Positions 10,770 to 23,224 of a DNA stretch of 64,000 nt are shown here, one piece after another. Origin of the DNA: Cristatella mucedo (lineage: Eukaryota; Bryozoa; Phylactolaemata; Cristatellidae); the NCBI GenBank assembly GCA_009760855.2, contig WPIO01000026.1, positions 2,912,501-2,976,500 on the forward strand, read 5' to 3'. The stretch's first letter is position 1. Each line of letters begins with the position of its first letter. The translations under genes were made by a program, and so were the position numbers. The notes beneath the pieces were generated by a model. It was given only the letters and a program-made list of their open reading frames with translations. It was not told where the DNA came from and searched no databases.

Positions 10770-13499
10770 CTATAGAACAGGGGTGTCCAACACGTGGCCC
10801 GCGGGCCACAACCCGGCCCGCCGAGGTCTTCTATGCGGCCCGCAACGTTATCCCAAAAATTGTTGTCACTCCATGTTTTTCGTTAATTTTTAATCATTAA
10901 AAACGGTGATATAAGGCGCTGTGATGTACTTCACGCGCGCGTGAAGCGTGAAGGTGTCCGAATGGCTATTTTCGCGTGAAGGTAAAAAAATCGATTTATT
11001 TTGCTAGCCTTCATGTGAACATTTTGGCGCGAAGGGGTAATATATTTTTGCTACAGCGGTGCCATTACGATCACATTTATAACGCTTCCACAAGCGGAAT
11101 TAACTGTTTCACACTGTGGATAGAAAAAAAGAGCCGTTTCTCAGCTGCTGCTGCACGAACTGGAATCAGTCAGGTAGGTTTTTCAAAAAACGCGTATTGC
11201 TTAACTTACTTACTAATACTAAGATATTGCTGTGATAACATATAAATTAATCAATTCGTAACTGATCTGTTTTTTTATTTCACAGAGAAAAATGGCGGCG
11301 AAAGTGAATACAAGCAAAAAAACGAAAAATTGACGCAGAAGGAAGACTTTTCAAAGCATCTTGGACTGTAGACTATTTTTTAATGGAACGCTTCGGTAGG
11401 ATAATGTGCCTAATATGCCAAGAAACAATTGCCATTGCAAAGGAGTACAGTGCTAAGCGACATTTTTCAACAAAGCATGGCGACAGGTACAACAGCCTGA
11501 CTGGTCAACTTCGAATTGATCGCGTGAACTCGTTGAAACAGAGCGTCATCAGAGAGCAGTCATTGTTTACAGCAGTCAGCAACAAGTCTGAGGCTTCAAC
11601 CAAAGTAAGTTTTTTAATAGCTGAAGCTATAGCTAAGCGGGGGAAAGCATTTTCCGATGGTGAATTTGTTAAGGAATGCCTCAGGCTGTTTACTGGTGTG
11701 GTCTGTCCAGAAAAGAAGTCAGAAGTAGAGAAAGTCAGTCTTTCTCATCAAACGGTTGCGAGAAGATTTGACGAGCTCGCATCCAACATAGAAGAAATTT
11801 TCAGTAAAAGACTTGCTGAATGCGAATTGTATTCTCTTGCGCTCGAAGAAAGCACGGACACTAGCGATACGGCTCAACTGTCGGTATTTGTACGCGGAGT
11901 AACAGGAAAGTTTGTCATTATCGAAGAACTGTTGGATATATGTTCAATGAAAGGCACTACAACGGGGAGGGATATTTTGGATCAGGTCAAGAGGGTCCTC
12001 ACAAAATTTAATCTTCCTGAAACTAAATTGATTGGTTTAACCACAAACGGAGCCCCTTCAATGACAGGTAGACACAATGGATTTGTATCTTTAATGGTAA
12101 AATTAGTACCTCACAAAATTGTCAGTCATCACTGCATCATCCACCAAGAACAGCTATGTGCAAAGGTCTTGAGCATGCACCATGTAATGGACAATGTAGT
12201 TTCAACAGTCAATGTGATAAGGTCTCGTGGGCTAAACCACAGACAATTTTAAGCTTTCCTTGAAGAGTTGGGATCAGATCACTGTGATGTTATTTATTCC
12301 TACCAAGTCCGTTGGCTAAGTAGGGCAAACACGTTAGCCAGGTTTTGGTCACTTCGGGACGAAATAAAAACATTTATGACAGAAAAGGGAAAATATGTTG
12401 GCTTCCTCGATGACCAGCAGTGGTTGAATGTCTTGGCTTTTTTTGTGGACATGGCCAAACATCTTGCAGATCCTAATGTTAAACTTCAAGGTAAGGATCA
12501 ACTGGTTCATAAAATGTATTAGTGCGTTGTCGCGTTTGTGCAAAAGCTGAAACTTTTTCGGAAACACTTCGATCATAAGAAACTGTTGCATTTCACAACA
12601 CTAGCAACAAGATCGCCTGAAACGCTGGCTCATATGAAGTACTCCACTCTTGTTAGAAAACTTGTTGATGAATTCGAAGAGAGGTTTCAGGATTTCCAAC
12701 AACATGCGGATGACATGAACATGATTAGTAATCCATTTAATATCGATCCCTCTGATGCACCTGATGAATTTTAACTCAAACTAATCGACATTCATAATGA
12801 CAGCAATTTAAAAACTGCTTATGATCAGCATGACCTTTCTACCTTTTACAAGCAGTATGCTTCATCAGAGTCTTTTCCTAACCTAGCCAAACATGCTCGC
12901 AGGTATATTGCACTTTTTGGCAGCACATATTGCTGTGAACAGCTTTTTTCCAGACTGAAAAATGTGAAAACAAAGACTCGATCCGTTCTCACAGATGAAC
13001 ATTTATCAGGAATCTTTAGAATTGCCACATCCACTGTTGCAGCAGATGTCGACTTTTTATGCAAACAGAAACAATGCCAAATATCTCATTGATGCCTGCA
13101 GTGCAGAAGACATTAAATACTTGTGGCATTTAACTCATCCGAAGACATTAATATTATGTGAGTCCTTGTCATTTAATTTTGTAAGTTTTATAAGTTTCTG
13201 TCTTCATGGTATTAAAATAAAAGTCCAAAAGTAAAAGATTGGCCATAATATCTATCGAATTATTTTCCAGGACACATGATTAAATTTTTATTATTTATTA
13301 TTTTTAATCATAATTATGCTAAAAAATACTATTGTATTGTGTTTTATTTATTAAAAATAATAGTAATAGTCATAGTAAATTACGATCTTATTTTCTGATG
13401 CGGTCAACTACGCCAATTTACATGTGGCCCCCTCGGACCTTTTAAATTTTTGAAATGTGGCCCCCCTACGCAAAAAGGTTGGACACCCCTGCTATAGAA
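10770..13499 (+). mobile_element. complete hAT transposon with 8-bp target duplication
   Basis: The element spans 10778-13491. It begins CAGGGGTGTCCAAC and ends GTTGGACACCCCTG, a perfect 14-bp terminal inverted repeat. It is flanked by identical CTATAGAA on both sides (10770-10777 and 13492-13499). An 8-bp duplication is the hAT hallmark, and these termini are typical of the ZBED-type hAT group. Inside is one transposase reading frame on the plus strand, broken by stops. Both ends are intact, so a related active transposase could in principle still recognise it, but it cannot move itself. Confidence 0.95.
11292..13092 (+). pseudogene. hAT transposase (ZBED/GTF2IRD2-like), inactivated
   Basis: It once cut and pasted the surrounding element. 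The likely original start is ATG 11292 (MAAKV...), but the main frame is one base out of register with it; an extra A in the A-run near 11315 is a plausible cause. The open frame from 11383 carries a BED-like zinc finger (C9, C12, H27, H32), then the RNase-H-like catalytic core with ESTDTSD (first acidic site, D159) and TTNGAPSM. In relatives the latter is TTDGAPAM, so the second catalytic aspartate is asparagine here (codon 12046-12048). The frame continues past in-frame stops at 12250, 12520 and 12772. The C-terminal dimerisation region keeps CCEQLFSRLK (catalytic glutamate at 12937-12939) and ends KQCQISH before TGA at 13090. One frameshift, three stops and the D-to-N change make it dead. 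Similarity to vertebrate GTF2IRD2/EPM2AIP1-type proteins reflects their descent from this transposase group. Confidence 0.92.
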
Positions 13500-14779
13500 A
13501 ATGCTTGCTCGAAGCGGTATATTGATAAAATTGCTACTATTAATTGAAATATAGTAGTCATGAGTAAAGAAAATTACGTATTCATTATTCTAAATTTTTT
13601 CACTGTATATTAAATTGGGTCGAATGAAAGATTTTTTGCAGAGAATGTCAATAGAGAATCCATAGCCTTCGGGCACCTTGGAAACGCACTCCCTGAGCTG
13701 TTTCAGGCACAAGTAATCTTCGTTAGGCAGCGGATAAAGAGAATCTTTGAGCGGAATGAATTCTCCCAGAAGCCCTCTGGAAAGAAGAAGACTGCCTAAA
13801 AAAGCCTCGTCGAAGTGGTTCGGGGCTTACTGGGCAATCAAAAGGTGTAAAACTATGCTGATTGAGACCACGGCAAAAAACTGTTGTGCAATGGGAAGTA
13901 TGGTGTCCTTCCCAAGTCCATATCTTTAGTGCTCACCTTGAAATATTCAACAAGAACATTCTGGTGAGCGCTTCCAACAAGATTTCTTAGTATTTGAACT
14001 CCGCTATTAAAGATACTATTAAAAGAACATGCTGGAAAACTACATTGGGAAGGCGATTTGTCAAAAGTTATTTATAATATAATCGTAGTTCTTGAAAACT
14101 TATGCAGTCATGTTTTAAAATTTTATGGAATAAACATATGTTAATTTTGCTTTCATTTGCCGTCTTTTAACTTAATCTGAAATTTGAACAAAAGACGCTA
14201 ATTCTTCCATTTTCTCCTGAGAACCAGGTAGGTGTATTACTTTCCTGGGTATAAAAGACAAGTTCGAGGGTAATAATTATTATCCTTGAACTTTTAAAAA
14301 TTATAGATTATAATTTATACTTTTGAGGCGTAAGCCATTATAAAATAACACTTTTTACCCAGAAACTAAAATGCACATGCATAGTTTAATGATATGAAAC
14401 ATACAGCTGAAATTTTGAACAATTGTTATCCAACGTGAGAATTAGTTAGTCGTACTTTATACACTGAAATGGTCAGCCTGTGATCCGCTTTGGCTATGCA
14501 TTATAGCTCAATACATTAAGATCATGCACTCGTTATTATAGTTTGAAGTTTCTCGATTGCTTTCGTGGTCTGCTGTTATCGCCATGGATGTTACCTTGAC
14601 GCAGCTCTCAGGACTCGCTACCTGGTTCGAGGCGCCAGCTAGACCACTATTTGGTCATACGGCTGCTGACAGTTCGCTCACGCCGCGTGAGTTACCAGCG
14701 CTTTGCTTTGTGTGAAAGACTTGAGCTCCAGTGTACGTGCTTCTATCGGTATGCTAGCACCGGCACAATGGATGTGCTT
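13500..14779. other. AT-rich DNA, no recognised gene
   Basis: Unique AT-rich sequence, slightly GC-richer from 14580. Nothing supported. Confidence 0.4.
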
Positions 14780-15601
14780 GAAAATCGAGAATGAATCAGA
14801 AACTGGAAAGTTCAACAGTCACAATCGCCTCTGCCAACTTATCTCTCATAGCATCCTCGCGAAACCTAGGTGTCCTGTTTCAAAGTGACCTGTTACTAGA
14901 CGACTACACCAGCTCCAAAGTCGAGTTTGCCTACTTTCAGCTATGCAACATTGCAAACATGTTGGCATGCTTAGACAGGGATAGTACATTCAAAATGGCC
15001 CATGCATTTGTGACATCCTGTCTCAACTTCCTTAACTCACCGCCTGTTGGCCTACCGCCTTATGCAATCAGGCGTTAACAGTTGGTGCAAAACTCAGCAG
15101 CTAGGCCTGTCTGCCTAGAGCGATGCAGTCGCCAGAATACACTACTTATCACCGATCTGCACTGGCTCCCTATCAAGCGACGTAACGACGTAAAGGTTCT
15201 GTCACTCACTTTTAGGTCCCTTCATTCTCTAGCTCCAACCTACTTATCAAAATTACTCTCCAACCAGGCTACGCATTGTACCACCCACTCTTCAGACTCG
15301 CATTGTTTATCTATGCCTCGAACCAACGTCAAACCCTTTGGAAACCGTGCCTTTGGTTCTTAGGCTCCTAAGCCTGAAACCCCTTCCCAACTGATGCCAC
15401 GTCATCCCTTGACTTGATAACATTTAAAAAGAAGCTGTAAAAACCTGCAAAAATGCACCTTTTTCTCACAGCACTTGCCCGCTCCTTGTGAGCTTTTTTC
15501 ACATATTTATTATTATTTCACTTATACGTGCTGAAACCCTGAATGCTACCACTAACCATCCTTACATACTGGCACATTGCATGCTACCTCTAACCATATT
15601 A
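14780..15601 (+). mobile_element. LINE family 1, RT C-terminal fragment
   Basis: 5'-truncated non-LTR retrotransposon. The frame at 14791-15363 encodes NLGVLFQSDL, a thumb-like segment, [41 protein letters not shown] and FGNRAFGS, the conserved C-terminal part of CR1/L2-type ORF2. It is interrupted by in-frame stops at 15076 and 15361. A non-coding 3' part follows until the reverse SINE A at 15602, which replaces or hides the tail. Older than the copies at 25 and 27.8 kb, judging by its substitutions. Confidence 0.85.
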
Positions 15602-15738
15602 TATATAATTTATTTGTATAGAGCCCAAAGAGAACTTAATCTCTATTTGGGCGTTTCGCATATGCCATGGCGCTCGAGCCCACAACCTCGGCCAGACCCA
15701 GGTCGAGGCGAGTACCTTAACCACTGGGCCAAACCAGA
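15602..15738 (-). mobile_element. SINE A copy
   Basis: On the minus strand: tRNA-like head with A box TGGCCCAGTGGTTAAGG, B box-like GGGCTCGAGCGCC, then the tail stem-loop region with AGAGATTAAGTTCTCTTTGG and CTATACAAATAAATTATAT. The tail is the same as the LINE family 1 end. It is inserted in or next to the 3' end of the LINE fragment just upstream. Confidence 0.85.
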
Positions 15739-16516
15739 CACTGTGAATGTTGCCACTGGCCATTCGATCATACTACCTTTGTACCCAGGCTGGGTTCGGT
15801 TGGCAGGGACTGGACGGCTAAAGTGAGGGTTAGGGTCACCGGCTAGGCCGGGGTCGGACCCTACGGCATGGCCGGATGTATGCGGTGACGTGAGGTCACC
15901 GGGGCTCTTGGGTACGGAAAGTTGGCCAAGTAAGTCGTGGTGTTGGAGGCTCCCGGTCTCGCCGAGTTATGCACCTGGATTCGTGCAGGCGTGCTCCGGC
16001 GATGCTGCCACGCACGCAAGGGAACTAGTACCCAAGGCCCGAGCGGAGCTGGATAGCACGCTCGTTGTTGACTTGTTTGTATTCCGCGTTCCCCGTGTAG
16101 CGTGTTCGTGACCCCCATGTGTTGGCGTCTTTCGGCGGAAGCTTACGACTGTGGTAATTGTCGACTCGGACTAGCCAGCAGTTACTCAGCCAGCCGGGTT
16201 TTGGACGGCGTACGCTCGTACTGTTGGACTCGGAGTCGGTACAACGACAGGACTGCGGAAGCCGACTGACCCCAACTAACACGTTTGTTTGCGCTTGCTG
16301 CGTCATCTTGCGGTCCCATAGTGTATAATGTATAGGACCCTCCATGTAGACCTGTTTAGTTCCCCCGTTGTTGTTGGCGCATGCGTTATTACAAAGAGGT
16401 TTAACCTGACGGCCGCTCGTCTTACCCTAGCTCGGCGGCATGGCGAGCGGCAGCGTGGCCGGAGTATGGCGGGGTTTGGCGGGAAATAGCCTTTGACCCC
16501 TAGAACCCGGTTTCAC
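15739..16516. other. moderately GC-rich DNA, no recognised gene
   Basis: CpG-containing stretch with short ORFs on both strands. No supported feature. Confidence 0.4.
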
Positions 16517-16585
16517 CTTTACAGCACAGGTAAAGGGCCTAGACAGAGATTCTCTGAGGGTGCTACACTTATGTATTATTATGAG
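16517..16585 (+). mobile_element. LINE-1/SINE A type 3' tail, isolated
   Basis: About 70 bases with GTAAAGGGCCTAGACAGAGA, TTCTCTGAGGGTGCTACAC and a short ATTATT end. This is a diverged copy of the shared stem-loop tail, too short to say whether it came from the LINE or the SINE. Confidence 0.6.
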
Positions 16586-19419
16586 TAGTAGTATTGTTAT
16601 TAACTAAATATTCTGGCCTGTTATTCTGGCGGCTAGTTACACATACCCGTGCAAGTACGTAAATCTACTATTTTTTCTCGCACTCAATTATAATCCACCG
16701 AAACGATCCAGAAATGGGCAGCTCACATAAGTCGTGCATCGATGAAAAGCCAATTTCTAGAAGGCTTACTTAGTAAGAGTGCTACGCCACAAGTTTTTCT
16801 CCAAGTTTAAGTTAGCGAATTGCATGCGACTAGTGCAATTAATTCTGCACGAAAAAAATGAAGAAGCTCTCTGAGCAAGGAAAGACGTGTTAGTGGTCGT
16901 CCTGCGACGCTTTACCGGAAGCTTAAGAAGATTGGTCGCTCGCTCGGGACACAGCGACATATCTTATAAGTCAGTTGTCCGACGACTCGAGTCATTTGTG
17001 CGGAGATGTTGCAACCGCTATGTGTGACCCCCGTTAAATGCAATATATCGGCCTAACTGGCTCATATGAGAGGTTTCATCTTTACCGTCCAGCAGTAGCT
17101 GAAAAGATTCGCCATAGCGTCTGCGTGGTGATTCGACTGTGGACTATTTTCTTCCTTCAAGAGAACCCTATGAAAAGCCGAGCACAGCGAGATTGGGGCT
17201 GCGAGAATTGCACGGCAAGACAGAAACAAACCGATGCGCATTCAGCTGCTAGAGTAAAAAGCCAAAGTAACAAGATAGACACAAGGTCGGTTAATTCTAC
17301 AGCCTTTTTATAGCGGCAGTAGGTAGAACTTCAGCGGCGGCTAACATCTCACTTGCTGACGGCGATAAAAAGATTTCCAAGCTGGGACTTTTTTTTATCT
17401 AGACTTTTATTGTTTAAAGATTATGATTCAGGAACAAGCCAGCAGCTGCTTCGTGACGATCTTGATTAGGAGAAGCGCGAAAGCCAAGTGACTCTTATCT
17501 TATTTCTGCCGTGCGACTCCCGTTTAGTCAGCGTGGAAATCGAACCAAAAAAAAGTTACGCTATAGCACTAAATCTCAAAAGAAATGCACTATTATGGTC
17601 CATTATAAAATATGGGAGACTTGCACGCATTGCTAATTCTTTAGCACTTATTTCGTTCACCGGATACGGAAGCTTTGAACAAACGCATCCTGATAACACT
17701 TTAAGAGCACTGTCGCGGCCCTTGTTTGACGTGTTTTCACTTTAATTAGATTATATTCATTCTACCCCGGTCTTCTGAGCTTCTTGGCGTATGCATTAGA
17801 CTGGTGAAGCCGAAGAGACAGGTCCAATGTCTTGATTAATTTTGCATTTGGCTTACAGCTTCATTCGAAAACTTTAAAGAGATCTTAAGCTCTGTCATAA
17901 TTAATCCCGGTATTTAAGGTATGAGCCCCAAGACTTTCTCAGTAGAAGTAACCAAGATCCAACCGAGCGATTCGAGATTCTCCCGAGGTCAAGCGTACCT
18001 GGCAGAAAAAGGTCTGCTGACAGTTGTACCTACCGAGTTCGCAGATGCTTTTCAGATGAGATTGCTACTTTGTTATGCTTGTTTCAGTATTTAGTCACAT
18101 GAAGCGGGCTTAATCTACATGCCGCTCTCACAGCCACTCGCGCAAGTTCTGGGCACGTTTACTTGCAAATTCTCCTATTGCCAGTAAAAGTGCTTCGATC
18201 AAGAAAAAGAAAACACTTCTCTCTTTAGCTTTATCCCTGGTAGAGACGGGACGTGCCCCAGTAGTGTATTCGGCGCATCACAAACTTTTCTAATCTCTCT
18301 ATTAGGAGCTAAGACGCGTCATTTCTCAGCTCAACATAAGGTGCTTCTTTTTTTGGCCATCTGACCTATGCCCTACACCATCGGTGGATTATCTGAGTTT
18401 CTGCTCAGAAGAAAGCCAGCTGATTCAAGATATTTTTCAGATTTCCTGATGTCTTGAATAAAATTGACATCCAAATTGTATTTGAAACAATGCTAGCTCG
18501 AAAACTTGCGGCTAGGGAATGCTTAAATCTATTAGTACTTACTGCCCTTGTCAATTCAATAAAAATGTCAGAATGATATTTACTGTGGACACCCTAAAGA
18601 TCGTTTTCTTGAATGCATTACTTGATTGACATATCGCCTTCAATAAGTTGCTTAGACGCTAGACTGTTTATGTGGATCGTAGGCCTTTTTCGAAAAACTT
18701 TGAAACTTCTTTTGGTCTTGGAAGGAGTGCCTTGAATACTCGTCTGTCCTCAGTCGTAGTGAAATTTGCAGTAGAAGTAGCAGCTCTAGCGATCAGCTTT
18801 ACTGCAAAATCGTTGTCAGAAAAGCTCCCGAAGCGTGGTGCAGCAGCTTTCAAGCTTTAAAAAGTCGAGTGTAACAAGGACACCTACGTAGCCGCTGAGC
18901 CAAAGGCGAGCCTACGGCGGCAGGTCTATGGACGTGGATTTGCCCACTTTTCGTAAGTATCCACGTTCACCCTTCTCCCGCTTCCTCGGCATAGTGAGCA
19001 ATTTTACGGACAACTCCAATGAAGAGTACAATGTGGCCCAGCACGCTACTCTTCTCTCTCTCTCGGTGCTCTTTAAATTGCAATTAGCAATCGGCAGCCA
19101 CCACTCGACTGCCGGCGAAAGTAGCGATACGCGATAGCGGTAGGCCCAAACACCACCCGTCGCAGCAAGTGCTCTAGTATTAGGCCATAGCAACAGTAAG
19201 CAAAACGTCACGGTATCGTCCTGCTGCAGAGACGCTGTGGCAACAACCAGCGCTCGTCACTAGGCTTCGTTCGTCTACACAGGCTTCCTGTTGTAGTCCT
19301 ACGAAGACTATTTTAGTTTTGCACTTTTACCATTAGCGGTAGGGCTCTCAATTCCTGAACTAATTTGTCATTCCGCCGGCGAATATACTTTACATACTTT
19401 ACTTGGATATTTAATTGTA

Positions 19420-19467
<48 letters not shown>

Positions 19468-20308
19468 GATCATTGTATAAATGTAAAAACTTTAGATAGG
19501 CATATATATATTTGCTTGCATACTTTATATTGTAAATGCCACTTTGCAGCTGCATCCGGTGGTTTGAATAGGTAAATAGTAGCGTAAGAAAAGTCCGATA
19601 CCAAAGATAACCATTTACCTAGTTATACTTGGTTCAAAATTGGCTTTATGTAGCTGTATTCATCTTAAGTTCTGCTTTGTGACTACCCTCATTGCCAACT
19701 CACGTTCAAGCGGTCATTTTGGAACAAAAGAATAGCCTGGCGCCTGCGGACGTGGGATTAGGCAGCGGAGTGATTTATGGCTTAGATCACCTGTCAACTA
19801 AAACCTGCAGACGGAGTAGCGCTGCCATTTGTCGCTGCATAGAATTACTGACTACTCTACCTATACGACTTTTGAATTGAATCATTATTTATTTTTGCGA
19901 AGCATGGAAGGTGTTTCCTGCTCTTGCGGAATTTCGGTCTGTGTGCTGTATCTACCTAAGGTCTCTTGTGATTTATCATTGACTTAGCTTAGATGTTTTG
20001 CTTATCTATTTTTACTTACTTATTTGCAATGCAAGGCTGGTCTGCTGCACAGTGGTATTAGAATGAATACAACTCTCTTTGCTACCTCCAGGGGGGCACT
20101 TGAGATTAAGGGTAAAGCAGACGAATTTTAAATAAAAGTAGACGTTCGCGGTGCACTTTCGCAGTCTCAGGTTGCCTGTTGCGTGCTAGGATCCTCAATC
20201 CTTTGCTTACTCGGAAAAGTTGGGATCTTTTTCAAGGCACTTCTACATTTGCCCTCAAGGAAGTGTTACCATACGGTTAGAGGTAACATGCACAGTCTCA
20301 AAATGCAT
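16586..20308. other. unique DNA, no recognised gene
   Basis: About 3.7 kb with only short ORFs. Facing frames at 18668-18860 mirror each other on the two strands and show no domain. A (TA)n tract lies at 19424-19464. Nothing else is supported. Confidence 0.4.
19424..19464. repeat. (TA)n microsatellite
   Basis: About 20 uninterrupted TA units. Confidence 0.95.
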
Positions 20309-20453
20309 AATTTGGCCCAGTGGTTAAGGTGCTCGCCCCAACCAAGGTCTGGCCAAGGTCGTGGACCCAAGCCCGGTGGCATATGTGAAGCGCCTGAATA
20401 GAGATTAAGTTCTCTTAGGGTGCTATACAAAATTAATTATATATATATATTAT
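20309..20453 (+). mobile_element. SINE A copy, forward
   Basis: Starts TTTGGCCCAGTGGTTAAGG (A box), contains an ACCAAGGTCTGGCCAAGG linker, a diverged B box (GTGGACCCAAGCCC), then GAAGCGCCTGAATAGAGATT, AAGTTCTCTTAGGGTGCTAT and ACAAAATTAATTATATAT. It is the clearest forward example of a tRNA-type head joined to the LINE-1 stem-loop tail. It abuts the 3' side of a reverse LINE at ~20455. Confidence 0.9.
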
Positions 20454-20454
20454 A

Positions 20455-21629
20455 ATAGCACTGTTAGAATTAACATGCGAGTGTCAACATGCAAAGTATA
20501 GTTTATGATAACATAGACAGTGTTATCACCCATAAGCATGCAAAAGACAAATCACGTTGACTCAGTAAATGCTGTGCGTAAATGGTGAATGTTGAGCTTC
20601 TTTTAAATGTCGTCAAGTCAGGTGATGTTGCGACGTTCGTCGGGAGCGTGGTCCAAGCTATGGGAGCATGCAAACTAAAGCCGAAGTCTCCATCGGATCT
20701 GAAATTGTTTATAAGCCCACCTAGATGACTTGAGTCAAAAGATTGATTAGTACAATGTCTGGCCTGGTTGGAGAGTAGCTCTGATAGGCAGGCTGGAGCA
20801 GACGATAAAAGAGGCCTAAAAATGAGTGGCAAACCCCTAAAGTTTATTCGCTGCTAATTTGGAGCCCATGGCGAAAAGCGGTGCGATACAAGCAACTGTG
20901 ATGCTAGCGGCAGACAAGACTGGCTGCAGAGTTTTGCATTAGCTGTAAGCTCTTATTACGCAAGTTGGGGGACCTTCAAGCAGCGAATTACCGAAGTCGA
21001 GTCGGGATGTCACACATGCATAGACCAACTTAGATGTGGTATCCATGTCTAAGCAAGCGCATATTTTTCAAATATTCAGTAGCTAGAAGTATAAGTCTTG
21101 ACTTTGAAACTCTATTAATTGCCTAGAGAAAGGTTCCTTTGAGACAAGACGCCTAGATTGCGGGCAGATTCTACAAGGGATGTGCTGGCAGAGAAAATTT
21201 GGGCTCCAACCTTTACAACTTTGAGTAACACTAGGTTGCCCATGAATAGTAAGTTGTTTTCGTGATCAAATTCAGAAAGTTTGCTACCATCACAGTGTGA
21301 ATATTAGCAACACATGCAGTAAGAAAGTTGAGGAAGTTTGACTTGCTTGAATGCTGTGCAGGATTAAAGCAGAGGTACCGCCGTGTGTCATCCACGTAGA
21401 AGTAAAGGCTAAGGCATTGCTATGGGCCATCATTGGCAAGTAGTAGAGAATACATTTTGAAAAGAGCCGGACCATGCACAGATCCCTAGGGTGCCCTGTA
21501 ATGTAGTGATTCCTCGATGATTGTCGCTCGTTGACATCAATTCTCTGGAGTCTCCTTCTGAGTAGAACCTAACACTCTGTACTGTGGTGCTTGTGATAGC
21601 CAAGCGAGACGAGAGGCGCTCAAACAAAT
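20455..21629 (-). mobile_element. LINE family 1 fragment, reverse
   Basis: On the minus strand, from 21627 downwards: FERLSSRLAIT (RT segment before the catalytic box), a VDDT box near 21390 in a shifted frame (family: xADDxQLYLCF), then the C-terminal tail at 20503-20832 with FRPLLSSAPACLSELLSNQARHC, DFGF, APIAWTTLP and SPDLTTFKR. Several frameshifts make it non-functional. The 3' UTR runs to ~20455 but the stem-loop and ATT tail are missing; a forward SINE A lies exactly there. Confidence 0.85.
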
Positions 21630-21996
21630 CTCAAATCTTTAGCTAGGAGTCCATGCCTTTAGTTCGTATGCTCCCAAATCCTAGAACTCACTCCCGACTT
21701 CCGTCACGACATCCCCTGACTTGACCACATTTAAAAAGAAATCAAAAACGCACCTATTTGTGACAGCATTTAGTGGATTTCTGTGATTCGTCCTTTAAGT
21801 GCTTATGCGGGCTGACACTGTTGCGTGCTGACACTAACCACACTTGCATGCTGACCCTGTGCGTGTCACCCCGTAACCACGTTACTCATGTTATTTATCA
21901 AGCATGATATACACTCACCACTCGATCGTAATTCCTTTGCCGCAAATGTAAAGTGCCTAGAAAGAGATTGAGTTCTTTTAGGGCTTTTTATTACGT

Positions 21997-22033
<37 letters not shown>

Positions 22034-22040
22034 GAAGGGC
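21630..22040 (+). mobile_element. LINE family 1, 3' end with (ATT)n tail
   Basis: Begins within the C-terminal coding part (SYAPK-like, then SPDLTTFKK and KTHLFVTAFSG), followed by the 3' UTR with its repeated GCTGAC/TGTGC wording, the stem-loop near 21953-21990, and about ten ATT units at 21999-22032. It is abutted head-to-head with the reverse LINE at 20455-21629. Confidence 0.88.
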
Positions 22041-22104
22041 TTGTGGAATCAATACTATCAAAAACTGCCCAAATATTATAGATAAAATAAATACATAAAA
22101 TTAA

Positions 22105-22250
22105 TTTTCATTGCACCCTGAGAGAACTGAATCTTTATCCAGGCGCTTCACATTCACAGGACCCGAGCCCACGACCTCCGTAGTAAAGGTGAGCATCTTG
22201 ACCTCGCTGATTAAAGACGAGCTCCGCAACCCCTAGGCCAAACCAGGGCC
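22105..22250 (-). mobile_element. SINE A copy, reverse
   Basis: Minus strand: CTGGTTTGGCCTAGGGGTTG head, about 30 extra bases between the boxes, GTCGTGGGCTCGGGTCC (B box), GAAGCGCCTGGATAAAGATT, then CAGTTCTCTCAGGGTGCAAT. The longer linker distinguishes it from the other copies. Confidence 0.82.
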
Positions 22251-22800
22251 AAAAACCATGCACGGAGACTTTACCTAAGTCTGCATTCTTGAGATGTTCT
22301 TGATGCACCCGAAACAATGCTGACTCTGCGGGGTGATTAGCTCCAAAAAGAATTACTAGCCAAGTTTAAAGTTTCAATTTAAGAGGTCAGCTAGTCTGCC
22401 AAAACTCATTCCGATATCTTTGATAGAAACGGCAATGTTGAGACTGGATGGAAGTTGATTTCCCGCTCTCTAGTCTAGTGTAGTTTGCAGAATGAATTAG
22501 TTACCCAACTACAGCCTTCTTTAAATGTTCAATGAGGGAATATATACTGCCTTCTGGCATTTATGACGCCTAACAAAAGAGTGTTATATGACCATTCCTA
22601 GTAAAAAATAATTCAGAAACCACGAGTAATGTCTCGGCAGTCAGAATATGGCTGATGTGAAACATAAAAATTTTAGTAATACGCATCCAGCACCGCAAAT
22701 TTGACGAAATGTGGCCGTGTCTGCAGCAAGCCCAGTCGATGTAAGACTGCCCCGCCATTATAGCCGGCTAGAACAATATTACACGTGTGCCTTCAGAAAG
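22251..22800 (-). mobile_element. LINE RT N-terminal fragment, reverse
   Basis: The minus-strand translation gives PVSTLPFLSKISERVLADQL around 22375-22435 (families: PVSNLPFLSKxLExVVAxQL), then a degraded HSAESALFRVHQEHLKNADLG at 22260-22330. Upstream lies a stretch resembling SEGVxPxSFKxAxV. This is the start of an RT domain, cut off at 22250 by SINE A. It is very decayed. It corresponds to the part of the 29.9-32 kb LINE at 30180-30450. Confidence 0.6.
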
Positions 22801-23224
22801 TATTTCAGATATTTATTAAAGAAGTTGCTATGCACAGGGAAATGATGGACTCGAAACAGTTTCTCTTGTACGGAGCAGTGCTCTGCTTGCGCTCGCATTA
22901 CGGAGTAAATCAATTACGGTTTTCAAGTCAAATTATATGACATGACACAGCGTTTGAGTTGTCAACCTGGATGAGTATTCTTCGAGGATTGAAAGACTAC
23001 GCCCCAAATTGCAATATGCAGTGCTAAGCTCGGCCAGTAATTCAATTAAAAATAACAGAGCTCAATAGAACGATCTGCCCTCTTATACAGCGCGCCGAGA
23101 CTGCTGCAACGATGCGCGGGCAAGCAGCAAGGAAAATATGCCGGCCGTCAGCCGTCATTCGTCACGTCAGCCCGCAGAGTGCCTTCTGAGCTGCTCTCGA
23201 GTTCACTTCAGCTACACTTCCGCT
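22801..23224. other. no recognised gene
   Basis: Unique sequence, becoming GC-richer toward 23200. Nothing supported. Confidence 0.4.

Noticed and set aside
20455-22040. Twin-priming inversion of one LINE
   Set aside because: Both halves contain the C-terminal coding region, so they are two insertions and not one inverted copy.
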